Positions 8,802 through 17,364 of a stretch of DNA of 64,000 bases are shown piece by piece; the stretch's first letter is position 1, and every line of letters starts with the position of its first letter. Under the pieces are notes generated by a model. That model worked only from the letters and a program-made list of their open reading frames with translations, made no database searches and was not told where the DNA came from. The stretch is from Pirellula sp. (GTDB lineage: Bacteria; Planctomycetota; Planctomycetia; Pirellulales; Pirellulaceae): positions 1-64,000 of the forward strand of contig JAJTEK010000007.1 in NCBI GenBank assembly GCA_021299695.1. The letters are read 5' to 3'. Both the position numbers and the translations under genes were made by a program.

Positions 8802-10322
8802 TTAGCGAGAGTCTGATTTGATATCTACTATGTATGAATAGCTGACGTCGCCGTTTCTTTTGAATTGCGACTCTGCTGCGGGCAAGTAGGTTCGGACATA
8901 ATCGACTCGCGTTTTGTCCTGTCCAACGCGCACTCGAACGTAACCGGAACTGCTCTGAATCTCGCCATTTAGATAACCATACTCTTTGGCAGAGTTCGTG
9001 TTCCCGGAACGAGGATGCCCAGGCTGAGGAACCTCTTGATAGACGATGCCATCGAGATCCTGTTTGATGAACAGGTGATCGTGTCCGTGAAAAACGATCG
9101 ATACACCATGCTTGACCAGGAGATCGTGAATCGGCATTTCCCAACCAGGACGTTGTTGGGCGAATTCAACTTCTCCCTCTGTATTCTCGCCGCCCCATTC
9201 CCATAGCCGAGCGACCTCGACGCCGCCGCGATTGTTTATGGGCGATCCACCAACCAGGTGATGGATGAAAACAAATCGGTATTTGGCTTGCACGTTCTCA
9301 AGCGATGCCTTGAGCCATCGGTATTGGTACTCGCCGAGCGTCCATGGCCAATTGCTCCCGTTGCGACTGCGCTGCGTCGTATAGCGAAACGGATCGAGCA
9401 CAATGAATTGGGCGTCGCCCCATTTCCATTGATAGTAGTTCTGTGGCACACCAACGGCTTGCTCGCGTTGATCATTGCCGGTGTAGAAGCGATCCGGTTC
9501 AGGGTTGGGAAACAGTCGCTTTCGCGTTTGAGTGGCCCAGACGGTCGACCCGCGGCTAGCGGATTCACCGTCGTGGTTTCCCAACACGAAAAAGAGCGAA
9601 GCAGAATGGCAAAGACTGCCGAGGTAGTAGCGCTGCGCCAAATACTGAGGCTCAGACAGTTCCGGCTTGACGTACTTTCCGGTCATGAACGTATCGCCAA
9701 GTTCAAAATGAAAGTCTGGTGAGTCTAATGACGCGTTGGCCAAGGTTCGCAGGTAGACTTGACCACTGGTGTTCTCATCCAAATGCGAGTCGGCTGTCAC
9801 CGTGAAGACAAATGGACTGCCCGGATTGCGCTGTGTGTGAAAGGAGTATTCGTCGGACGACTGCTCAACACCGGAGTCTGTTCGATAAACAAGCTTGTAA
9901 AAGTAACGGCTGTTTGGTTGAAGTTGGCTGAGGACAATATCGTTCGGTACCTTAGCCCTGAACTTAATTGCAGGAGTTCGCTCTGAAAGCTTGCCAGACT
10001 CGCTGCCGTAAAGAACATGAGCAGTCACATCGCGATGAAATAGCACGCGAATAGATACTCCGTCATCGGTCGGCCTACCAAGGATAATGTTGTAGAAGTG
10101 ATCGGGTACGTTGTTGGCAGGTGGCGGCTCAGTATAGTTTCCGAGTCCACTACCACCTTTGACACGGCCACTCTTGTCCGCTGAGCCCTTACGTTGATCA
10201 GCGTTCTGTCCACCGCCTTCTCTTCGTTCAGTTTGACCATAACAAGTCGCAGCACCAGTGGGTAGGTTTGCTGCAATAAGTCCGTATAAAAAGACTGAGC
10301 TGAGGGATGATTTCATAATCAA
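8802..10322 (-). CDS. exported metallophosphoesterase with N-terminal fibronectin-III-like domain
   Basis: 506 residues. A signal-peptide-like N-terminus (SSVFLYGLIAANLPTGAA) is followed by a low-complexity Gly/Lys/Arg linker. Residues about 75-165 look like the Fn3-type domain of purple acid phosphatases (ISRVLFH-like strands; LQPNSRYFYKL). The calcineurin-like catalytic core follows with the metal ligands in order: D178 and H180 (TADSHLD), GD at 209-210, GNHD at 248-251, HH near 355, and HGHDH near 416. Predicted role is periplasmic phosphoester hydrolysis. It lies 113 bp after the YHYH-PEBP gene on the same strand and may be a sixth member of that operon. Confidence 0.82.
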   Translation of the reverse strand: MIMKSSLSSVFLYGLIAANLPTGAATCYGQTERREGGGQNADQRKGSADKSGRVKGGSGLGNYTEPPPANNVPDHFYNIILGRPTDDGVSIRVLFHRDVTAHVLYGSESGKLSERTPAIKFRAKVPNDIVLSQLQPNSRYFYKLVYRTDSGVEQSSDEYSFHTQRNPGSPFVFTVTADSHLDENTSGQVYLRTLANASLDSPDFHFELGDTFMTGKYVKPELSEPQYLAQRYYLGSLCHSASLFFVLGNHDGESASRGSTVWATQTRKRLFPNPEPDRFYTGNDQREQAVGVPQNYYQWKWGDAQFIVLDPFRYTTQRSRNGSNWPWTLGEYQYRWLKASLENVQAKYRFVFIHHLVGGSPINNRGGVEVARLWEWGGENTEGEVEFAQQRPGWEMPIHDLLVKHGVSIVFHGHDHLFIKQDLDGIVYQEVPQPGHPRSGNTNSAKEYGYLNGEIQSSSGYVRVRVGQDKTRVDYVRTYLPAAESQFKRNGDVSYSYIVDIKSDSR

Positions 10323-10435
10323 ATTAACCTACCCTTGAGGATCGTAAATCTCATTCGCATTGTGGTACTTCAATGGTGAAAGTACCTCCGACTCCGGGCT
10401 AGAACTGAATGGCTCCGGAGGTTGCGACAAAATCA

Positions 10436-12178
10436 CTACTTTGTTCTCTCGTAGACAAAATCAAGTGTTTTTTCGGCGAGCGTGATGCCCTTGATCGCCT
10501 TCAGTAACGCAGCTCGATTGTCGCTGCCTTTAGCGAGCTCCACTTCGGAAGACAGGGCATAAACAGAAATATGATAGGTCTTGGCACCTGGTCCTTTGGA
10601 GCACATCGGGTCATAGGATGCCCTCTTCTTGTCGTTCAAGCCGACGGTGCCCGTGGTTTTGTCATTCTTAACTAGATGATTGGCTGTGGCGGGAATGTTG
10701 TAGATCAGCCAATAAGACTTTTCTTGATCAGGAGCGGTATGCCAGAGACTGATCGCAAAAGACTTGGTTCCAGCCGGAGCCCCCTGCCACTGCAGTGGTG
10801 GCGATGCGCTTTGGCCATCGCAAGTAAATTCCGATGAGATACGTCCATCACGACCGATCGCAGTACTTGAGACGATGAAGCCCTCGCTGGCCTTGTTGGA
10901 CGACACAACTCCCTTCGGAGCATTGCGTGGAGGTCGATCATTACCACCCCCAGGGCCGCCTCTTCTTTCTCCACCACCTGGTCCGCGCTGTCGTGGCGAG
11001 TAGGTTTCAGTCTTTACTTTGCCATTGCCATCGACGAAGTCGAACTTGACGGAACCGTCCTGATTCAGAAAGTAATTGACGTAGCGAGTCTCGCGGCCTA
11101 CTTCAACCTTGATACTAAAGCTCTTGTTGTCTTTCGATTCAAAGCCAGTGATTTTGGCTCCACGAAGCGGCGGAAGTGCTTCACGTACTCCACCAGCACG
11201 CGGCTGCGGGTCGACCTGACCATCGACCTCTTTGACTTCTCCATGAAAACCGCCATTGAGATACGGATACTTTTTTGTAGCGTGGTAGTGATAGCCGAGC
11301 TGTGGTGTGGAATGCCCGTTGAACTCATCGAGCCCTTGGACTTCGGAGCCATCCGGTTCGGTATATCCATAAATGGGATAGCCATCGAGCGCGTAGGCAA
11401 TCGGTTTATCTTTGCCGACGATCCCCTGCAAATGCGTGGGAGCAATGTGATAGTGATAGTCGTCGCCACGCCCGCAGTGGCCGCCGAATTCGTCGAGCTC
11501 ACCTGCCAGAAGCGTGTCGGTTCGCCCATCATTCTTGATCGGATTGAAAATGGGTACTCCGTTCGCAGCCAAAGCAATCGCGCCACGAAAGAAATGCGAC
11601 TTGGCCGACATGGGATTCTTGGCAACCACAGGATCGAGCGGAATTCGCCAAGCGTTATCGCCGAAGTAGGGCTGTGGAATCGGGACTTGTTGTTGCCAAG
11701 CAGTGATACCAACCATCATCCGGTGGTCTGGCATCGAATTCGATTCTACGTAAAAGAAATCGTCGTCTTGTCGATACTTGACCGCATTGAGCTTCGCAAA
11801 GGGCTCGAATGTCTCAGCAATTGCGGGCTTGCTAGGAACATTGGCGACAACAAGCTTTACTTCGCTATGAATTGGCTTTGTATTCTCGTTGATCTCCTTC
11901 ACCTGCGCTACCTTTCTCTCAATCCACTTCTGGTCCAGGATTGTTAGCTTTTCGATCTCAAGAGAGATGACGGTTCCGTCCGTGCGGCGCACTTGCACCT
12001 TGCCATCGCGCGAGGCGACGTACGCACCGTGGATATGGGCACCGGTGTCTGCGAAAGTCCACACTCGGACACTGGGATCTGCAGGACCATGTTCATGACC
12101 TTCATGGGCTCGCGATACTGTTCCTAAGAAGAGTAGGGCTGCTATAGTCATGCATCTAACGTAAATTTGAATCATCAT
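10436..12178 (-). CDS. exported YHYH-domain protein fused to a PEBP (YbhB/Raf-kinase-inhibitor-like) domain
   Basis: 580 residues with a signal peptide (MTIAALLFLGTVSRAHE) and a His-rich start of the mature chain (HEGHEHG). Residues about 36-90 resemble the SHD1-type domain common in planctomycete exported proteins (VRVWTFADTG...VQVRRTDGTV). Residues about 165-330 form the YHYH domain with two diagnostic motifs, DDYHYH (241-244) and LGYHYH (296-299). After a Gly/Arg/Pro-rich linker (about 395-425), residues 430-580 match bacterial PEBP proteins (FTCDGQSASPPLQW, WLIYNIPA, YHISVYAL). The His content suggests metal binding; substrate unknown. The start overlaps the sulfatase stop (ATGA), so translation is probably coupled. 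Confidence 0.82.
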   Translation of the reverse strand: MMIQIYVRCMTIAALLFLGTVSRAHEGHEHGPADPSVRVWTFADTGAHIHGAYVASRDGKVQVRRTDGTVISLEIEKLTILDQKWIERKVAQVKEINENTKPIHSEVKLVVANVPSKPAIAETFEPFAKLNAVKYRQDDDFFYVESNSMPDHRMMVGITAWQQQVPIPQPYFGDNAWRIPLDPVVAKNPMSAKSHFFRGAIALAANGVPIFNPIKNDGRTDTLLAGELDEFGGHCGRGDDYHYHIAPTHLQGIVGKDKPIAYALDGYPIYGYTEPDGSEVQGLDEFNGHSTPQLGYHYHATKKYPYLNGGFHGEVKEVDGQVDPQPRAGGVREALPPLRGAKITGFESKDNKSFSIKVEVGRETRYVNYFLNQDGSVKFDFVDGNGKVKTETYSPRQRGPGGGERRGGPGGGNDRPPRNAPKGVVSSNKASEGFIVSSTAIGRDGRISSEFTCDGQSASPPLQWQGAPAGTKSFAISLWHTAPDQEKSYWLIYNIPATANHLVKNDKTTGTVGLNDKKRASYDPMCSKGPGAKTYHISVYALSSEVELAKGSDNRAALLKAIKGITLAEKTLDFVYERTK

Positions 12179-13602
12179 TTCTTGTCTGTTCCTAGGTTTC
12201 CCGTTCTTGGTTTCCCGTTCTTGCCACCTTTGCGCGGCGCAACTGGCTGGGAAGGATCGAAGTTTGGATTGGGGGTAGGCAACTGAGCATTGATGTCCGT
12301 CAGATATTGGTCCAAGCGGCCTTTCAACTCTTGAGCGGCCTTTTGCATCTGCTCGGATAAATCGTTTCGCTCGCCAATATCTTTCGCAAGATCAAACAGA
12401 GCAATTCGATCGTTTTCGTAGAAGTGAATTAGCTTGAGGTTCCCTACTCGAATCGATGAGTGAGGGCCATCATCGCTTTGGTAGTGAGGAAAGTGAAAAA
12501 CAAGTTCTTCTCGTTGACGGTTCACAGAACCCAGGCCGCTATTGTGAAGCAAGCTTATGATGTCGCCGCCTTCAATGTCTCTGGGCAATTCCTTCGCAGG
12601 AACACCTGCCAAGCCGCATAAGGTTGGAAGAAAGTCGTAACCAACAACTGGCACATGACACCATGAATTTGCTGTAATTTTAGGTCCTCGTACAATTAGC
12701 GGCACGCGAATACCACCTTCCCAAACGGAACCTTTGCCACCGCTTAGCCCACCGCGACGCCCACCACCGCCAGAACCGTTGTCCGACATGTAAATGATGT
12801 AGGTGTTCTCGGTCATTCCCAATTGATCGACAGCCTCTAGTACTTTGCCAACTCCCGAGTCGAGATCTTCGGTGATGGCTGCCGTGGCTGCCTGCTTTGA
12901 GTTGTTCGTCGCGAGCTTTTCGTACTTGGCCAACGTCGCTTTGTTGGCTAGTTCTGCTGCATGAAGGGCATTCCATGAAAGTTGAATGTAAAAGGGCTTG
13001 TTCTCACGTTTGCTTTTTTCCATGAACTTGGCCGCACGCTCAGCCATACCGAAGATGTCAACCGGATTGGGGTCCGTGAACTTGAAAGCGTTTTCGTTTC
13101 CAGTGTCGCCGTCGTGTTCGTCGTATCCATGAGCGCCAGGGCCTCCGCCGGAGATGTGCCACTTGCCGTAGTGAGCTGTGGCGTAACCTGCTCGCTTCAA
13201 TAGTTCGCCGATGGTTACTTCGTCTTTACTCAAGTCCTTGATCAAACGAGGCTCGATCAGTTTGCGCCCTGTGACTGCTGGTGCCGCTTTGGTCCAGTGA
13301 AGCAGCGCAGGACTCTTCCCAGTCTGTAAACTGATCCGCGTTGGTGAGCAGACCGACGCAGGCGCATAAGCTGACGAGAATCGCATCCCTTGCGCCGCAA
13401 GCTTTTCCAGATTCGGAGTGTGAAAGATATCGCCTTTTGAGCCTGCTACGTCAGGATGCATTGGGACCGACAGGCCGTTCCAGCCTTGGTCATCGGATAG
13501 CATGAAGATGAAGTTGGGTTGGTCAGCGGCTCGAACAGACGAAGCCCTCAAGCACAGCAAGCTGAGCAATGTGATCAAATATAGATCGAAACGTCGGATC
13601 AT
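12175..13602 (-). CDS. sulfatase (arylsulfatase A type, Cys-type formylglycine)
   Basis: 475 residues with a signal peptide (LITLLSLLCLRASSVRA). Metal-binding Asp pair D37-D38 is in IFMLSDDQGWNG, and the formylglycine site is C85 in VCSPTRISLQTG, which fits C-x-P-x-R. Further landmarks are GYATAHYGKWHISG, YIIYMSDNGSGGGG and WEGGIRVPLIVRGP. The enzyme should hydrolyse sulfate esters outside the cytoplasm after modification by an FGE; the substrate cannot be read from the sequence. The tail is Lys/Gly-rich. Both ends overlap neighbours by 4 bp, in a five-gene operon headed by an ECF sigma factor. Confidence 0.92.
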   Translation of the reverse strand: MIRRFDLYLITLLSLLCLRASSVRAADQPNFIFMLSDDQGWNGLSVPMHPDVAGSKGDIFHTPNLEKLAAQGMRFSSAYAPASVCSPTRISLQTGKSPALLHWTKAAPAVTGRKLIEPRLIKDLSKDEVTIGELLKRAGYATAHYGKWHISGGGPGAHGYDEHDGDTGNENAFKFTDPNPVDIFGMAERAAKFMEKSKRENKPFYIQLSWNALHAAELANKATLAKYEKLATNNSKQAATAAITEDLDSGVGKVLEAVDQLGMTENTYIIYMSDNGSGGGGRRGGLSGGKGSVWEGGIRVPLIVRGPKITANSWCHVPVVGYDFLPTLCGLAGVPAKELPRDIEGGDIISLLHNSGLGSVNRQREELVFHFPHYQSDDGPHSSIRVGNLKLIHFYENDRIALFDLAKDIGERNDLSEQMQKAAQELKGRLDQYLTDINAQLPTPNPNFDPSQPVAPRKGGKNGKPRTGNLGTDKK

Positions 13603-14345
13603 CGTTTTGCTCCGTTATTTCTGCGTTGCCCTTCTTGCCGACCTTGCCCCCGAGGTGGATTCTCAGGAATGACATTGTTGAGATTTCGAAAATCAACTCG
13701 CTGCTTCCCATCTGTCGGAGACTTCACGACATGCCGAAATAGAACCACATTGTCGAGTGCGATGTCGTCAGTCCAAATGAACTTGGCACCTTTAAAGTCG
13801 CTGTCAAAGTAAGGTTGCTTCGGACCTACTTGCTCTTCGGTGTATTCTTTCGCTTTGCCCCACTCACTGTCATCAAAGTCCACTGCATACCAGTTGTTCG
13901 GTACTTCGACACTTTCGATGCGTGGATTCTTCGTATCGCGATCTATTGGTCCCCATGAGATCTTCTTGGCTTTCCAATCGCCGCTCGTAACCGTGCCATC
14001 GCTAAACTTCAAGATAAAGCCGCCATCGCCGATGTTCGTATTGGCGTACTCCATACCCGTTTTGGGATCGAAATTGTCTTTGGCCATGACGGCAATCGTC
14101 ATCGGATAGCTTGGCAAGATGTCGACTGAAATCACGTTATGAGGAACGAAGTCGATCGAGTCCACGGCGACCAATTCGCCATTGATGTATAGGATGAATG
14201 AATTGTCCGCGTAGACATTGGCTCGGATCGTATCACTCATTTGGGGCTTGCGGATGCTGGCCGAAGATGGCGACTGTGACAGTGCATCAATTGAACTGCA
14301 CAGTACGATCAGAATTACTGTTATGGGAATCAGCCGCTTGATCAT
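13599..14345 (-). CDS. secreted jelly-roll-like protein of unknown function
   Basis: 248 residues with a signal peptide (MIKRLIPITVILIVLCSSIDALSQ). The mature part has the pattern of galactose-binding/jelly-roll accessory domains found in glycosidases: a start with NVYADNSFILYINGELV, then WKAKKISWGP, NNWYAVDFDDSEWGKA and a closing FRHVV strand. This suggests carbohydrate or cell-wall binding, but no catalytic motif is visible. The last 40 residues are Arg/Gln/Gly-rich and polar. Start ATG overlaps the anti-sigma stop as TAATG, and its own stop overlaps the sulfatase start, so it sits inside a coupled operon. Confidence 0.7.
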   Translation of the reverse strand: MIKRLIPITVILIVLCSSIDALSQSPSSASIRKPQMSDTIRANVYADNSFILYINGELVAVDSIDFVPHNVISVDILPSYPMTIAVMAKDNFDPKTGMEYANTNIGDGGFILKFSDGTVTSGDWKAKKISWGPIDRDTKNPRIESVEVPNNWYAVDFDDSEWGKAKEYTEEQVGPKQPYFDSDFKGAKFIWTDDIALDNVVLFRHVVKSPTDGKQRVDFRNLNNVIPENPPRGQGRQEGQRRNNGAKR

Positions 14346-15355
14346 TAGTTCTCCACTTCTATCTTTCGATCCAGCACGTGATGACTCGTATGTTCGAAGA
14401 AGTCGGCTGGCAACTCCTCTTGACTGACCAGCGATAAACGAAGATCCAAACGGTCGGGGCCGTAGGGCATCTGAACGAAACGCATCCGCAGAATGCCTCC
14501 AGTGGTCGCGTCGTAGACGATTTCGACTCGCTGAGGCCCGCGCTCTTTTGGTTTTTTCACCGCAATCAACTGGCGAGCTTCATGACCATCTCCGGTCTGG
14601 TACTCTTCAGGACCGAGTGCCGAAAACGTTAGGTCGTAGGCACGCTTTAGCTGCTGGAGACCTTCATGAAGATCGGTGAGCGGGACAGACGTTTCGTGCC
14701 CTGGGAGATCATGATCAAAGCGATGAACGTCGGCACTGACTCTCACAGGACCTCGCGTGTTGATCGCCCAGCTCTGCTTGCCGTTGCTTCCCGTGACAAA
14801 AGGTAATCCATCCTGGGTTTTGCGTATGAGCACAAATTGGTTACCCGAACGAACGTATAATGCGGCTCCATCCAGCGGTGGCTTCGGTGGTCGCTGTGAT
14901 TCAGATCTAGCAGAACGCTTCCCGCGGCGTTCAGTAGTAATGTCTTCAACTACGATTTCGAAGGTCCGATCTTTCGACTTCATGCTGTTGACGATGATTC
15001 GATCTAGCTCACGAATCGCGGCTGAGGCAGTTGGCGTACCGATGCTGAACCACAAGGTAGCGAGCCCCAGAATAAGCAACGCGGCGGCCGCCGTTGTTCT
15101 TGCAAGAGGACTCATCAGCCATGAGCCCCCAGGCCAACCCAGTGGCGATTCGCTATTGAATGACGGATGGAGGGCGTCTGGCGCTTCGACCGTGCCCAGG
15201 GTGTTTCGCAAGCGATCGTGAAGCAGCATTGCCTCGGCAAAGATCCGGGCATGTTCTGGATTGGCTTTTATCCAAGCACTCAATTCTTCTTGCTGATCTG
15301 CCGTTAACGCATCATCCAGATAGCCATCGATAAGTTCACGAGCATTAGGAATCAA
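14345..15355 (-). CDS. membrane-bound FecR-like anti-sigma factor
   Basis: 336 residues if read from TTG 15355, which overlaps the sigma stop (TTGA) and has a strong GAGGGAGGT ribosome-binding site 5 nt upstream. The cytoplasmic N-terminus (ARELIDGYLDDALTADQQEEL, HARIFAEAMLLHDRLR) is the short helical anti-sigma domain of planctomycete FecR-type regulators. One membrane helix lies at about residues 85-105 (AAAALLILGLATLWFSIG). The roughly 220-residue outside part is beta-rich and LolA-like (YDLTFSALG, VEIVYDATTGGILRMRF). It should hold the upstream ECF factor at the membrane until an outside signal arrives. A longer frame from 15394 is open but would overlap sigma by 43 bp. Confidence 0.8.
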   Translation of the reverse strand: MIPNARELIDGYLDDALTADQQEELSAWIKANPEHARIFAEAMLLHDRLRNTLGTVEAPDALHPSFNSESPLGWPGGSWLMSPLARTTAAAALLILGLATLWFSIGTPTASAAIRELDRIIVNSMKSKDRTFEIVVEDITTERRGKRSARSESQRPPKPPLDGAALYVRSGNQFVLIRKTQDGLPFVTGSNGKQSWAINTRGPVRVSADVHRFDHDLPGHETSVPLTDLHEGLQQLKRAYDLTFSALGPEEYQTGDGHEARQLIAVKKPKERGPQRVEIVYDATTGGILRMRFVQMPYGPDRLDLRLSLVSQEELPADFFEHTSHHVLDRKIEVEN

Positions 15356-15876
15356 GATGGACCTCCCTCTAGGGCGGCATTTCGCTCGATACATTGCCGC
15401 AGTTGATCGCGGATGCGCTGCAGCGACTTGGCGACCGTATTTGGAGCCATACCAAGAAGAGAGCCTATCGCTGCTGGTTTCAAATCATTTTGGTACCGCA
15501 GCTCGCACAACTGCCGAGCCCGCCCCTCGAGCTTTGCTAAGCAATCCTGAAGGAGGTCGAGTTTCCGAGTTTGAGCCGAGTCGATCTGTTCGAATGCCAC
15601 TGCTAGCAGGTCAACCGTTTCGGCATCGAAGATTAGGCGGTTGCGTTTACGTTCACGCAAATAAGTTCCGATTTGGTTGCGCGCGATGCCTATTGCCCAA
15701 GCAGTAAAGGGGCGAGCGGGGTCATAGGAAGAGAACGCCTCTAGAACTGCAACGGAAATCGCCTGCAGCAGATCATCACGGTCTCGGAAGTCTCGAACGA
15801 CTGCCGTCACGTAGGCTGAGACCACCGGCTGGGCTAGCGTCCAGTAGCGAATGGCTTGTTGATATTGTTCTTCCAT
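15352..15876 (-). CDS. ECF RNA polymerase sigma factor (Rhodopirellula/Verrucomicrobium type)
   Basis: About 174 residues from ATG 15876 (MEEQYQQAIRYWTLAQPVVS). A longer frame from 15906 adds ten residues without family support. Region 2 is seen in FRDRDDLLQAISVAVLEAF and FTAWAIGIARNQIGTYLRER, the latter binding the -10 element. Region 4 is a helix-turn-helix (LKPAAIGSLLGMAPNTVAKS). The pattern matches the sigma-70 subgroup named for Rhodopirellula and Verrucomicrobium. It heads a coupled operon with its anti-sigma factor, a jelly-roll-like protein, a sulfatase and a YHYH-PEBP protein, so those genes are its most likely regulon, with autoregulation. Confidence 0.88.
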   Translation of the reverse strand: MEEQYQQAIRYWTLAQPVVSAYVTAVVRDFRDRDDLLQAISVAVLEAFSSYDPARPFTAWAIGIARNQIGTYLRERKRNRLIFDAETVDLLAVAFEQIDSAQTRKLDLLQDCLAKLEGRARQLCELRYQNDLKPAAIGSLLGMAPNTVAKSLQRIRDQLRQCIERNAALEGGPS

Positions 15877-16198
15877 GTTTTTGCGCCCTCGACTCAGCCC
15901 ATTCAAAACGGTCCTGTACTGTTACTTAGCCGTACCCAGGTGATCATGACATGAAAATCAGAAAATTGAGCCTGCGAGCGACCAAACTTCAGGCTTAAAT
16001 AGAATCGCCTTTGCTTGCTGTACTTACGAATCCCTCGGAGTCAGTCATGCATTTCATGCCCCCGGAGACTCCGAGGGTATTTGCCTTTGGTTGGCCCCCA
16101 GAGAGAGTTTTTTGACGGAGAGTCGCGAAGGCAAATCAAATTTCTAGAGATTGATCAAGACCCGGACAGCGGTGGGTAGTAGGGGTGATGAGTCTTGC
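15877..16198. other. intergenic region with an 11-bp inverted repeat upstream of the ECF operon
   Basis: 322 bp between the ECF sigma start and the GDPD stop, both on the minus strand. The only structure I see is a perfect 11-bp inverted repeat, CCCTCGGAGTC at 16032-16042 and its complement at 16067-16077, separated by 24 bp that contain ATGCATTTCATG. No T-run follows on either strand, so it is not a standard terminator. An operator or an attenuating hairpin is possible. Confidence 0.45.
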
Positions 16199-17242
16199 TC
16201 AGGTTCCGTCGACGGCTCGGCGGGCGGTGTCTGGGAAATCGGAAAAGAATCCATCGACCTTGAGTTGCTCGATCAGCACCCGATGGGTCTGCTCGAGGGA
16301 TTGCGACCAACGGGGCTGAGACTCCTTGCGCACCGTGTAGGGATGGACCAACAATCCTGCGTCTCGGGCCGCTTCGACCAACCCAGTGCTTTGGACGATT
16401 CCTTCGGCAGTGCGGGTTGCTAAGAGCTCGAGCGACGGACCCAATCCGGCGATCATCGAACTGAGCTCCTTGAGTTTCTCGTGGGGGATGGGACTCCCAA
16501 TCAGATAGACCAAGGGAAGCTTGCAAGCGTGCTCTTTGTGCAAACTGACAAGTTCTTGCAATTCGAAGCATTGAATGAAGCATCGGTCCTTGGCTTCATC
16601 GAGCTCAAGGCGTTTGAGCAACTTGAGCAACTCGGCTCCCATCGATACCGAAAACTCCTTGCGATGGAACTCCGGACCCTTGAGCTCGATGTACAGGCCG
16701 GTCCTGCGACCTGTCGTTCGATCGAGTCCTTGCAAGAGCTGAATCTCCTCTTCGAGCCTAAGGATACGCTGACCGAAACCACCGGGAAAGCGACCAGGAA
16801 ATGCCAGCTCGGATGAGTCTTTGCGGGTCCGTTCGTGCAGGGTGAGGTTTTGGATTTCTGCCCAAGTGAAATCGGCAAAGTACCATTTGCCATCGTTGCG
16901 ATGTCGGTCTGGATAGACCGTTTCGACGTCGGTCGTTTCGGCCATGGTGATGTCATGCGAGACGATGAACTCGCGATCTTTCGTCAGCACGACGTCCTGC
17001 TCGATGAAGTCGGCACCTTGAGCATGCGCCAGGACCTTGGACCCCTCGGAATGCTCGACGAGGTAACCGCTTGCGCCGCGATGTGCGATGACGATCGGCT
17101 TGAGTGCTTTGCCCGCCACCGGAGCATCGGGTGACTCGTCGGCTGGCCAAGGGAAAAATAAGAAGAGAAAAGCGAGCCACGAGCCGCCGGAGAGCACTCC
17201 GGCAAGGGTATGGAAAACGAAAGATTTCACGATGGGGTTCAT
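16199..17242 (-). CDS. glycerophosphodiester phosphodiesterase
   Basis: 347 residues from ATG 17242. One N-terminal hydrophobic segment (SWLAFLFLFFPW) suggests a signal anchor. The GDPD TIM-barrel motifs are clear: IVIAHRGASGY with the catalytic His, HSEGSKVLA, GADFIEQDVVLTKDREFIVSHD with the metal-binding Glu/Asp and second His, and LYIELKGPEF. At about 350 residues it resembles periplasmic GlpQ, which releases glycerol 3-phosphate from glycerophosphodiesters. The reading frame is open up to 17410, but that stretch crosses the hairpin repeat at 17272-17348 and the next gene, so it is not used. Confidence 0.88.
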   Translation of the reverse strand: MNPIVKSFVFHTLAGVLSGGSWLAFLFLFFPWPADESPDAPVAGKALKPIVIAHRGASGYLVEHSEGSKVLAHAQGADFIEQDVVLTKDREFIVSHDITMAETTDVETVYPDRHRNDGKWYFADFTWAEIQNLTLHERTRKDSSELAFPGRFPGGFGQRILRLEEEIQLLQGLDRTTGRRTGLYIELKGPEFHRKEFSVSMGAELLKLLKRLELDEAKDRCFIQCFELQELVSLHKEHACKLPLVYLIGSPIPHEKLKELSSMIAGLGPSLELLATRTAEGIVQSTGLVEAARDAGLLVHPYTVRKESQPRWSQSLEQTHRVLIEQLKVDGFFSDFPDTARRAVDGT

Positions 17243-17271
17243 GGGTTGAGTCCGAATGCGGGTTAGATTTT

Positions 17272-17348
17272 TAACCACGGAACACACGGAACACACGGAA
17301 AAGAAGAGGGCATGCCTTCCGTGTGTTCCGTATGGTCTGTGGTTGTAT
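17272..17348. repeat. intergenic hairpin repeat of the ACCACGGAACACACGGAA family
   Basis: The left arm AACCACGGAACACACGGAA is complementary, with small gaps, to the right arm TTCCGTGTGTTCCG...TGTGGTT, forming a long imperfect hairpin just upstream of the GDPD gene. A related copy lies at 62205-62345. Such elements are multi-copy and intergenic; a role at transcript ends is possible. Confidence 0.6.
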
Positions 17349-17364
17349 TCTAACTTCTTCGAAT

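Noticed and set aside
16032-16077. intrinsic terminator
   Set aside because: The 24-base loop is long and neither side has a T-run, so it is kept only as an inverted repeat.
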